Positions 6,582-13,353 of a stretch of 15,223 nt of DNA are shown here, piece after piece. The stretch lies in NCBI GenBank assembly GCA_013812565.1, contig JACCTF010000923.1, forward strand, positions 1 through 15,223, in the 5' to 3' direction. The DNA is from Pyrinomonadaceae bacterium. GTDB lineage: Bacteria; Acidobacteriota; Blastocatellia; Pyrinomonadales; Pyrinomonadaceae. The translations under genes were made by a program, and so were the position numbers. The notes beneath the pieces were generated by a model. It did not search any database and was not told the origin of the DNA. It saw only the letters and a list, made by a program, of their open reading frames with translations. Position 1 is the first letter of the stretch. Each line of letters begins with the position of its first letter.

Positions 6582-8633
6582 ATGTCGGCTCCTTCCAGCA
6601 CTTCCATAAAAAGCGCCACGCTACTCATTGTCGATACGGACGAGAGCGTATGTGACAGTTTACGCTGCACGTTTGAGAGCGAGGGGCACCGCGCCATTAC
6701 TGCGACCAATGCATCTTCAGCGCTAAGCCTGATTTATCAGGAACGTTGCGATCTAATCGTGCTTGCCGTGGAGATGCCTGGTGTTGATGGTCTCGCTTTG
6801 TGCCGTCTGCTTCGCGCTCAGGAAAAGACGAAACATCTGCCTATTATTTTAACGTCAGCGCGCGACGGTGAAGATCGCAAGGTCGAAGCATTCTTCGCTG
6901 GAGCCAATGACTTTGTGACTAAACCTTTGGCTCCGCGTGAACTATTGTTACGTGCCGGCGCACACCTTGAAGCTGCCGAGCGTGAACAGGCGCTGATGGG
7001 CAGCAACCGTGAGCTTGGCTTTCTCTCAGACCTCGGCCGTGGGCTTCTGTGTACGCTTGAACCTTTACAGGTCGCGCGCCGTGTTGCAGGCGCAACATAC
7101 GAAAGCGCAAACCCCGCGCTGTGTGCGGCGGTGGTTTGGCTTGAAGCAACAACTCCTCCGATGACGTGCGTCTTTGATCGTGAGGGAATCGCCGAAGGTG
7201 ATTCGCTTATTCATCTAGGGCGACTCAAAGCATGGCTCCAGAGTGCGCCGGCAGCTTCGGTGCGTAGCGAGACGGGCGAGCAATTCCTGTTGCGCGATAT
7301 GCAGCATCGCGTTGAGTACATTGCGCCCTTGCGCTTCGGCGCAACCACGCTCGGCGCGCTTATTGTCGCTTACGATACGCCGGAAGAATGCACTGAGACG
7401 GAAAGCCGCCTGGTGGATGCGGCGGCGCAACTCGCGGCACTGGCAGCGCATATTTCTTCGCTTTACGAAGCGGCGCGTTTGTCTTCGATTACGCTTGCGA
7501 AAGAAGTTGAGCAGCGCACTGCCGAAGCCGAAGCGCAACGCAGGTTTACCGAAGCGATCATCGATAGCCTGCCGGTTTCGCTTCACGCCATAAATCGCAA
7601 TTACGAGATTGTCGCGTGGAACCGCAACCGCGAACTCGGCGGACAGGGCGTGCCGCGCGGTGAAGCTATGGGCCGCAGCATCTTCAATGTGCTGAGCCGT
7701 CAGCCGCGCGCTCTGCTCGAAGATGAGTTTGCGCGCGTCTTCTCGACCGGGGAAATTCAGCGTATTGAACAAGAGAGTATTGGACCAGACGGCGCGAGAA
7801 AGCACTGGATGATCAGCAAGATTCCGATGCACGCCGAGGCCGGGGAAATCTCACACGTGATTACGGTCGGCGAAGATGTCACGGCGCGCGTCGAAGCGAA
7901 CCGCGCCGTGGCGCGCACCGAAAAGTTGGCGGCCGTCGGACGGCTCGCCGCCGGCGTTGTGCATGAAATAAATAATCCGCTTGCCACAATCTCCGCGTGC
8001 GCGGAGGCACTGGAAACGCGCGCCGCGGCAGGCTCCTTCGATTCGTCGCTGGACGCAGGCGACCTGCGCGAATATCTCGGATTGATTCACAGCGAAGCTT
8101 TTCGCTGCAAAAGAATCACCAATGGTCTGCTGGACTTCAGCCGCGCACGCGCCGGACAGCACACGCCAATCGATCTCGCAGAACTGCTCGAGTCCGTAGC
8201 CCGACTAATTACTCATCAGCGGCGCAGCAAGAACATCGACATCCACGTTGAAGCAGCAGAGAATCTGGCGCTGGTTTCCGGTGACCACGGTCAACTACAG
8301 CAAGCAGTGATTGCTTTAGCAGAAAACGCGATTGATGCGATGCCCGGCGGCGGCATGCTTGGGCTTTGTGCGCGCCACCAGGGAAGCGCAAACGTCGTGG
8401 TTGAAGTAAGCGACACCGGCATCGGCATTCCGCTTGAGAATCGAACGAAGATTTTTGATCCATTCTTCACTACGAAGGAAGTCGGAGCGGGTACGGGTCT
8501 TGGGTTGTCTGTGACTTACGGCATTGTCACAGAACACCAGGGGCGCATCAGTGTGGAATCTACAGTTGGACGCGGAACAGTTTTTACGATCGCGCTTCCA
8601 ATCATTTCTAATAATGGAGATAAAACGATTTGA
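6582..8633 (+). CDS. sensor histidine kinase with degenerate N-terminal receiver (REC-GAF-PAS-HisKA-HATPase)
   Basis: A soluble 683-residue sensor kinase, NtrB-like in its catalytic half. An AAGGA seven bases before ATG 6582 decides the start; an in-frame ATG at 6498 would add 28 residues and lacks a Shine-Dalgarno. Residues 13-130 are a receiver ([23 protein letters not shown]), but the phospho-acceptor position reads VLAVEMPG with Ala62 (codon 6765-6767, GCC), and the acidic pair is D-T-D, so it probably is not phosphorylated. A GAF-like domain spans about 145-293, a linker helix about 295-320, and a PAS domain about 320-440 ([20 protein letters not shown]). His[20 protein letters not shown] has His461. 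The ATPase has the N box AENAIDAM (N582), [17 protein letters not shown] and [10 protein letters not shown]. It should bind ATP, autophosphorylate and pass phosphate to the regulator, which it overlaps by four bases. The signal is unknown. Confidence 0.92.
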   Translation: MSAPSSTSIKSATLLIVDTDESVCDSLRCTFESEGHRAITATNASSALSLIYQERCDLIVLAVEMPGVDGLALCRLLRAQEKTKHLPIILTSARDGEDRKVEAFFAGANDFVTKPLAPRELLLRAGAHLEAAEREQALMGSNRELGFLSDLGRGLLCTLEPLQVARRVAGATYESANPALCAAVVWLEATTPPMTCVFDREGIAEGDSLIHLGRLKAWLQSAPAASVRSETGEQFLLRDMQHRVEYIAPLRFGATTLGALIVAYDTPEECTETESRLVDAAAQLAALAAHISSLYEAARLSSITLAKEVEQRTAEAEAQRRFTEAIIDSLPVSLHAINRNYEIVAWNRNRELGGQGVPRGEAMGRSIFNVLSRQPRALLEDEFARVFSTGEIQRIEQESIGPDGARKHWMISKIPMHAEAGEISHVITVGEDVTARVEANRAVARTEKLAAVGRLAAGVVHEINNPLATISACAEALETRAAAGSFDSSLDAGDLREYLGLIHSEAFRCKRITNGLLDFSRARAGQHTPIDLAELLESVARLITHQRRSKNIDIHVEAAENLALVSGDHGQLQQAVIALAENAIDAMPGGGMLGLCARHQGSANVVVEVSDTGIGIPLENRTKIFDPFFTTKEVGAGTGLGLSVTYGIVTEHQGRISVESTVGRGTVFTIALPIISNNGDKTI

Positions 8634-10039
8634 GCGATACGCGATCAGTGAAGCTGCTTGTCGTTGATGACGAAACTCCGCTCCGCTCAGTAATTCAAAA
8701 AGAGCTTGAGCGTTTGGGCTATGAAGTGCAATCTGCAAGTGACGGCGAGGCGGCTCTGCGTCTTCTTGAAGAAGGAGCGGTCGATGTCCTTATGACTGAC
8801 ATCAAGATGCCGCGGATGGATGGCATGGAGCTACTGCGCCGGGTACGCGAACGCCTTAACCCGCCGGAGGTGATTATGCTCACCGGCTTCGCGACCATCG
8901 AGACGGCGATTGAGGCGATGAAGCTCGGCGCTTACCATTATCTAACGAAACCTTACCGCATTGCCGAGCTCGACGCGCTCGTCCAGCAAGCGGTGGAGAA
9001 ACGCCGTCTGCGCGTTGACAACCAACGGCTGCGCGCGCAACTGGCTCGTCAAACGGAGATGCCGGAGATTGTCTACACGTCTGACGTGATGAGGGAAGTC
9101 CTGCGTCTGGTCGAGCGGGTTGCGCCATCGGATGCGTCCGTGCTCGTCGTCGGCGAGTCGGGGACTGGCAAGGAGTTAATCGCGCAGGCGGTTCATCGAC
9201 TGTCGCAACGCGCGAGCGCATCTTTTGTCGATCTCAACTGCGCCGCGCTACAGGAGACGCTGCTTGAATCAGAACTCTTCGGTCATGAAGCCGGGGCATT
9301 CTCCGGCGCGAAGGCACGCAAGCTCGGGCTGTTCGAACTCGCCGATAACGGTACGATCTTTCTCGACGAAGTGACGGAACTGCCCGCCGGACTGCAATCA
9401 AAGTTGTTGCGTGCCATCGAGACGCGCTCGTTCTACCGCGTCGGCGGCGTGCGTAAAGTACAAGTCAGCGTCCGCATCGTAGCGGCGACAAACCGCAGCA
9501 TCGACGAGTTCGTTGCCGACGGGAAGTTCCGCGCCGATCTTCTTTATCGTATCAACGGTTTTCAGATCACGCTACCCAGTCTGCGCGAACGTCCCGAAGA
9601 CATCGAACCGATCGCGCAACACTTGATAAAACAACTTGGCGGCGCCCATCCGCCTGAACTCACCCCCGAAGCGCTCACCGCCCTGCGCGCTTACCAGTGG
9701 CCCGGCAACGTGCGCCAACTACGCAACTGTCTGGAGCGCGCCATGATTCTTGCCAACAATGGAAGGATCACGACGAGCGAGTTGCCGCCGGAAGTAGCAC
9801 GTCCTGCAACTGTTGCGATGGTTGCTGCCCTTCAACCGTTTTCACTCCAAGCTGCGACAAATGGCGTGGCGAACCAGCTTCCGGCAACATCTTCACTGCG
9901 TGACCTTGAACGGCAGCAAATTATCGCTGCCCTTAAGGAAACAAACTGGCACCGCGGGAAGACGGCTGAGATACTCGGCATCTCACCATCGACGCTCTAC
10001 CGCCGATTGCGCGACTACAACCTCGACGTCCATCACTGA
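8630..10039 (+). CDS. NtrC-family sigma-54-dependent response regulator
   Basis: A 469-residue enhancer-binding activator. The receiver (8-120) has Asp13-Asp14, phospho-acceptor Asp57 in MTDIKMPRMDG, Thr85 and Lys107, all intact. The AAA+ domain (about 148-385) has Walker A GESGTGKE (175-182), the sigma-54 contact loop GAFSGA (222-227, Ser in place of the usual Thr), Walker B GTIFLDE (241-247) and an arginine-finger region FRADLLYRI. The C-terminus is a Fis-type helix-turn-helix (about 425-465, TAEILGISPSTLYRRLRDYN). When phosphorylated it should form a ring that opens sigma-54 promoters. It starts at a TTG that overlaps the kinase stop by four bases (TTGA), with GGAG ten bases upstream, so translation is probably coupled and the kinase is its likely partner. 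It resembles the PrsR type found near PEP-CTERM genes, but any NtrC-like role is possible. Confidence 0.93.
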   Translation: MSDTRSVKLLVVDDETPLRSVIQKELERLGYEVQSASDGEAALRLLEEGAVDVLMTDIKMPRMDGMELLRRVRERLNPPEVIMLTGFATIETAIEAMKLGAYHYLTKPYRIAELDALVQQAVEKRRLRVDNQRLRAQLARQTEMPEIVYTSDVMREVLRLVERVAPSDASVLVVGESGTGKELIAQAVHRLSQRASASFVDLNCAALQETLLESELFGHEAGAFSGAKARKLGLFELADNGTIFLDEVTELPAGLQSKLLRAIETRSFYRVGGVRKVQVSVRIVAATNRSIDEFVADGKFRADLLYRINGFQITLPSLRERPEDIEPIAQHLIKQLGGAHPPELTPEALTALRAYQWPGNVRQLRNCLERAMILANNGRITTSELPPEVARPATVAMVAALQPFSLQAATNGVANQLPATSSLRDLERQQIIAALKETNWHRGKTAEILGISPSTLYRRLRDYNLDVHH

Positions 10040-10094
10040 GATTTCTCTACAGTTCTTACACGGTGTGAAACTCAGCCATCTGTGATGTAACGAT

Positions 10095-10132
10095 AAATCG
10101 CCCGCAAGGTATTCTGACCTTGCGGGCGATTT
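10095..10132. terminator. strong bidirectional hairpin terminator
   Basis: A perfect 16-bp stem, AAATCGCCCGCAAGGT (10095-10110) pairing with ACCTTGCGGGCGATTT (10117-10132), with a six-base loop. It is followed by a short T-rich run (GTTTGTTC) on the plus strand. It lies between the convergent regulator and PEP-CTERM protein 1 genes, and can serve both. Confidence 0.85.
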
Positions 10133-10194
10133 GTTTGTTCAAGCTACCTCGGCAAAGTGTGCCGGTGAAACTCTGTGGAGTGTCGCTCGCTGAA

Positions 10195-10926
10195 CTACAC
10201 TTTTGCCTCGCTCTTGTTGCTCCGGCGGCGCATCTTTGCGGCAATTCCGGCAAGGCCAGTGCCGAGCAGAAGCATCGTCGCTGGTTCAGGAACCGGCGCA
10301 GCGTTGTTTGCTGTCGCTATATTAAGCTTGATGCCATCGTTCCAGTAATGGCAGTCCGGGTCGAAGCCAAGGGCAATGGCATTGTTAGTTGAGAAGGACG
10401 TGTTCAGCAGTTGCAGTTGCTGTGCGTTGAACGTAAAGGTAAAGTCTTTGCCATTTGTCGTACGCGTCCAACCTGATGCAAGCGCAATGCTTTTGTTTTC
10501 GTTTGCGGAATCTTTGAATCCAGACGGCGCGGTAAGCAATGTTCCATTACTCGCGAAGTAGTTGCCGTCACCTCGATCTCCAACGTTGTCCCTATATTCC
10601 TTTACTCCTCCTTGCCCAATACTCTGGCCGCCAGCGGGCAGCGGATGGTTGAGCAAGCTGATATAGAGGATGTTGGCGTTATCATTCCAATTACGAAAGT
10701 TACTGAAGGTGAGCGTTGCCGCTGTGATTGACGAGCTTTGTGGATTGAATTTCATGTTGTTTAAATCTCTCGTATTCGTATCAACCGTCCACGCATAAGC
10801 TCGATAGTGATCCAAATCATTCAAATCTGTAGGATTAGGTTGAAAGGTCAACGTGTCGGCTGCGGCAAGCACAGGCATCATAGACAGGATGGCAAGGCTA
10901 AAAAGAGACATGAATATCTTTTTCAT
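10195..10926 (-). CDS. PEP-CTERM sorting-domain surface protein 1
   Basis: An exported protein of 243 residues. The ATG at 10926 is chosen because GGAGAG lies seven bases upstream; the frame stays open to 10953. The N-terminus MKKIFMSLFSLAILSMMPVL followed by AAADT is a classic signal peptide with cleavage after the Ala run. The middle is a polar, Asn-rich, probably beta-rich domain with no match I recognise (one Cys, in DPDCHYW). The C-terminus has the exosortase sorting signal: VPEPATM, then the hydrophobic LLLGTGLAGIAAK and basic MRRR. Proteins of this class are processed by an exosortase and end at the cell surface or in exopolysaccharide. No exosortase is in the window. The last 25 or so codons match those of PEP-CTERM protein 2 closely at DNA level, while the bodies do not. 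Confidence 0.9.
   Translation of the reverse strand: MKKIFMSLFSLAILSMMPVLAAADTLTFQPNPTDLNDLDHYRAYAWTVDTNTRDLNNMKFNPQSSSITAATLTFSNFRNWNDNANILYISLLNHPLPAGGQSIGQGGVKEYRDNVGDRGDGNYFASNGTLLTAPSGFKDSANENKSIALASGWTRTTNGKDFTFTFNAQQLQLLNTSFSTNNAIALGFDPDCHYWNDGIKLNIATANNAAPVPEPATMLLLGTGLAGIAAKMRRRSNKSEAKV
10223..10293. repeat. PEP-CTERM 3' module, copy 1
   Basis: This 71-base stretch encodes the sorting signal of PEP-CTERM protein 1 and matches 12305-12375 at 64 of 71 bases, in direct orientation about 2.1 kb apart. Weaker likeness continues past both stop codons (GTAGTTCAGCGAGC against GTAGTTCGCGAGC on the minus strand). Confidence 0.85.
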
Positions 10927-11180
10927 GGGGCGACTCTCCATATCTTGATTCAAAGTATTGTTTTGTTGGTGGAAGATTCCCGAGTGGGTTTGTTTCGGAA
11001 ACCAGTAGGTTCTAACAACTCTATGGCAGCTTTTGTATGCTCCTTCGAGCTTATCATCAGAAAAGGTTCAAGGGAGAGGCTTTTCCACAAAAAATCGGAT
11101 CACTGGAACAATGTTCCGCAAAAGTGGGGAAATAGTGGGTGAAACTGCTTTGATCTTGCGTGGAAGTGTCGACGGAAATT

Positions 11181-12041
11181 CTAGCGGGAGATGAAAGGGC
11201 AGCCGCCACCACCGGTGTGTTTCGTGTCGAGGTAGGTGCGCGCTTCCCAGAGTTCGGGAAAGAACTTTTTGTTGAGCGTCGTCTGCAAGTAGCCAACACC
11301 CTCGGTGCCGCCGGTGCCGAACTTAGCGCCGACCATACGCTCGACCATTCGAACGTGATGCACGCGCCATAACTGAAAATACTCGTCATGCGCGATCAAG
11401 CCTTCTGCAAGTTGAAATTCTTCGTAAACGCTTTCGAGGTGCGTTAGCAGTTCAACCACCGCGCGCGTGCGCTTGTCGTAGGCAATCTGGCGTTCCTCCG
11501 GGCTGAGCGTCTGCTGGTCCAGTGGCGCATCCAGTCCGCGACGATTAAGCAATTGGAAGAAAGCATCGCTGAGCGTGGGCGCGGCAAGGCGCGCTTCTAA
11601 ACGTTTGTAAGCAAATTCTTCGTTACGGAAACCGTGTAGTACGCTTTCGTCTTTCAACCCCGAGGCGAATTCGATTTCGTGAAACTGCATTGATTGGAAA
11701 CCGCTCGCCGGGTTCAAGTCATCACGAAAGCCGAGAAAGCCCATCGGCGTCATCGTCTCCAGGATATGAATCTGTTGGACGAGAATCTTTTCGATCTCGA
11801 CAACGCGAAGCAGGGCGCGCACGGCCAGCCGCAAACGATCTGCGTTCATGTGCGCGATACCTGAATCTATCTCATGCAACATCAGCTTGAACCATAGTTC
11901 GTAGGTTTGGTGGATGGTAATAAACAGCAGTTCGTCGTGGTGCGCCGGATCAGAGAGACAATCCTGTAACCGGATGAGGTCTGCCACGCGCAAATAGTTG
12001 TTATAGGAAAGCGACGCGCGTTTGCCGTACTCATCAACCAT
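11181..12041 (-). CDS. kynA: tryptophan 2,3-dioxygenase
   Basis: TDO is a heme enzyme that opens the indole ring of L-tryptophan with O2 to give N-formylkynurenine, the first step of the kynurenine route. The 286-residue protein shows ELLFITIHQTYELWFKLMLH (37-56), FRDDLNPASGFQSMQFHEIE (105-124) and FQLWRVHHVRMVERMVG (222-238), then the GTGGTEGVGYLQ loop (242-253). The residues known from the Xanthomonas enzyme map with a constant offset of 11: His44 (H55), Arg106 (R117), His229 (heme ligand H240) and Thr243 (T254), so it should be active. The ATG at 12041 has GGAGAG closely upstream. It is flanked on both sides by PEP-CTERM genes and preceded by a terminator, so it needs its own promoter. The formamidase for the next step is not in the window. 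Confidence 0.95.
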   Translation of the reverse strand: MVDEYGKRASLSYNNYLRVADLIRLQDCLSDPAHHDELLFITIHQTYELWFKLMLHEIDSGIAHMNADRLRLAVRALLRVVEIEKILVQQIHILETMTPMGFLGFRDDLNPASGFQSMQFHEIEFASGLKDESVLHGFRNEEFAYKRLEARLAAPTLSDAFFQLLNRRGLDAPLDQQTLSPEERQIAYDKRTRAVVELLTHLESVYEEFQLAEGLIAHDEYFQLWRVHHVRMVERMVGAKFGTGGTEGVGYLQTTLNKKFFPELWEARTYLDTKHTGGGGCPFISR

Positions 12042-12076
12042 CTTGCTCTCCGCTTCCGTTTGAAAATTACACCTTC

Positions 12077-12103
12077 CAGTAACGCAACTAATATGTCAGT
12101 AAC
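12077..12103. promoter_or_regulatory. paired CAGTAAC direct repeats upstream of TDO
   Basis: CAGTAAC occurs at 12077-12083 and 12097-12103, with identical orientation and a 20-base period, about two helical turns. This lies 36-62 bases upstream of the TDO start. The spacing suits a dimeric regulator on one DNA face, but chance is possible. No convincing -35/-10 pair is seen. Confidence 0.3.
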
Positions 12104-12168
12104 CATGATCGAAGTTTCTTCGCTTGATTTGCACCGGCACGTTTATGGCACGCCAGCGTTACAACAAA

Positions 12169-12211
12169 AAACCACCCGCAAAGTTTAACATGTAAACCCT
12201 GCGGGTGGTTT
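12169..12211 (-). terminator. rho-independent terminator of PEP-CTERM gene 2
   Basis: The arms 12169-12187 and 12193-12211 pair at 17 of 19 positions, including a perfect 12-bp GC-rich part (AAACCACCCGCA with TGCGGGTGGTTT), around a five-base loop. Read on the minus strand, the stem is followed by TTTTTTG, a proper U-tract. It isolates PEP-CTERM gene 2 from the downstream TDO gene. Confidence 0.88.
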
Positions 12212-12273
12212 CTCTCTCGTCCGAGTTCTTACGAGCGAACCGTTTATGTAATCTCCGAAATAACGCTCGCGAA

Positions 12274-12975
12274 CTACACCTTTTCTTCGTTCTTGTCGTT
12301 TTTGCGACGGCGCATTTTCGCGGCAATTCCGGCAAGGCCGGTGCCGAGCAGAAGCATCGTCGTTGGTTCGGGAATCGCGGTTCCGGTAAGAACAAGGCGG
12401 TGATCGTTGAAATCGGTATCGATTTCGTAACGGAATGAATCCTCAAACCGGACGTTCAACCCTCGCGGAATAGACGAGTTACCAGCAAAGGTTGTTATTT
12501 GAGTGTGGAGAAACCCATCAGGATTACGGGCCGCGTCTCCAGAGAAGTATGACCGCATAGTACCCACATTCGGGCCAACTGTTTCGGTTACATTCAACCT
12601 AAAGACAAGTTCTTGGCCCGCGGGAACAAACCCGATGTTAACGGATTGCCCAGGTGTTGCAGTGAAGTTGTTGAAGAGCGTTAGGTTGCCTGCCGCATCC
12701 GGGTTGTTCCCGGTATAAACGCTAACGCTAGTGTAAGCTGCTTCAGAACCCTCAAAATAAACCGTGTAGTCTTCTCCGATAGAAACTACATTGCTGCCGG
12801 TCGTAGTGATGGGGTCTGCTTTGACTAAGCTTGTGCTAGCACCAAACAAAAGCAGCAGAAGTGACAAGCTCATAACGTGGGTGGGAAGCGCGCGAAACGC
12901 TTTGCCCAGCATGTTATTTCGCCGGTGAGTGGCTTTGATGTCGTTAATTTGATTCATGTCCTCTTTGTTCTCCAT
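12274..12975 (-). CDS. PEP-CTERM sorting-domain surface protein 2
   Basis: Exported protein of up to 233 residues. ATG 12975 is the longest start; in-frame ATGs at 12957 and 12912 are alternatives, and the last gives the most typical signal peptide (MLGKAFRALPTHVMSLSLLL, then LLFGASTSLVKA). No start has a well-spaced Shine-Dalgarno. The mature part is a Thr-, Asn- and Gly-rich, probably beta-sandwich domain that I do not recognise. It ends in IPEPTTM, LLLGTGLAGIAAK and MRRR, the exosortase sorting signal. That signal differs from PEP-CTERM protein 1 by a single residue, while the remainder is unrelated. The gene lies between the kynureninase-like gene and TDO with its own terminator, so it interrupts what might have been a kynurenine operon. 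Confidence 0.88.
   Translation of the reverse strand: MENKEDMNQINDIKATHRRNNMLGKAFRALPTHVMSLSLLLLLFGASTSLVKADPITTTGSNVVSIGEDYTVYFEGSEAAYTSVSVYTGNNPDAAGNLTLFNNFTATPGQSVNIGFVPAGQELVFRLNVTETVGPNVGTMRSYFSGDAARNPDGFLHTQITTFAGNSSIPRGLNVRFEDSFRYEIDTDFNDHRLVLTGTAIPEPTTMLLLGTGLAGIAAKMRRRKNDKNEEKV
12305..12375. repeat. PEP-CTERM 3' module, copy 2
   Basis: Direct-repeat partner of 10223-10293 (64 of 71 bases the same). The downstream terminator hairpin begins 62 bases past the stop codon, the same spacing as for copy 1. Confidence 0.85.
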
Positions 12976-12991
12976 AGACTTTATAGTCTAT
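12974..12991. promoter_or_regulatory. perfect 7-bp palindrome overlapping the PEP-CTERM 2 start
   Basis: ATAGACT (12974-12980), loop TTAT, AGTCTAT (12985-12991). On the minus strand the second arm includes the first two bases of the ATG at 12975. It could be an operator or an initiation-blocking hairpin, or lie in the leader if a later ATG is used. Confidence 0.35.
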
Positions 12992-13353
12992 CTTGGCTTG
13001 GGGTCTCTAAATAATCTAGGGAGAGTGTAGATCGTTAGTTGTTTAGTTGTATTGGATGTGAACTTGTTTAAGGCGGCCACATCATGCGTTATTGCCACGA
13101 CAAATGTCAAGAAACTATCAATCAAACTGGGCTTCCAGAATTCTACAGAATAAATGAGCAACTTTTTCTGTATCGTTCTTTGACACTTAAAGCAGCACGC
13201 AAATGCTTAGCAATCTTCGGACCATAATTTCGGTTTTGGATTGAAGACACATTTGCACAGTTAGCTTCTGCCGCGCGCAAGTTACAGGCGGCTTGAGAAG
13301 GCAGAGCGAACAAGCGTGCCGTACCCGCTTGCTATATTCCATTGCTGCTCCTG
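12992..13353. other. long AT-richer gap between the kynureninase-like gene and PEP-CTERM gene 2
   Basis: This stretch should hold the promoter of PEP-CTERM gene 2 and the 3' end of the upstream transcript. I find no clear terminator: a six-bp stem (ACAAGCG / CGCTTGC, about 13309-13336) and a CTCCTGCTAGGAG palindrome over the kynureninase stop codon (13348-13360) are the only structures. A possible small plus-strand frame at 13084-13227 is listed separately. It is visibly richer in A and T than the genes around it. Confidence 0.5.
13084..13227 (+). CDS. doubtful 47-codon small ORF
   Basis: The frame reads MRYCHDKCQETINQTGLPEF at the start and contains a C-x3-C pair and a basic LTLKAARKC segment. 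AAGG lies about ten bases before the ATG. After the TAA, the same frame stays open for 22 more codons to a TGA at 13294. It lies opposite to both flanking genes and has no family I recognise. It may be chance or a decayed remnant. Confidence 0.15.
   Translation: MRYCHDKCQETINQTGLPEFYRINEQLFLYRSLTLKAARKCLAIFGP

Noticed and set aside
7215..7832. 205-codon minus-strand frame inside the kinase
   Set aside because: Long only because of GC-rich coding bias on the other strand; no recognisable domain, and it overlaps the GAF and PAS coding sequence.
12135..12150. GG-N10-GC pattern (GGCACGTTTATGGC) like a sigma-54 promoter on the plus strand
   Set aside because: It points only into the terminator hairpin; no plus-strand gene follows, and the -12 part has a mismatch (TGGCA for TTGCA).
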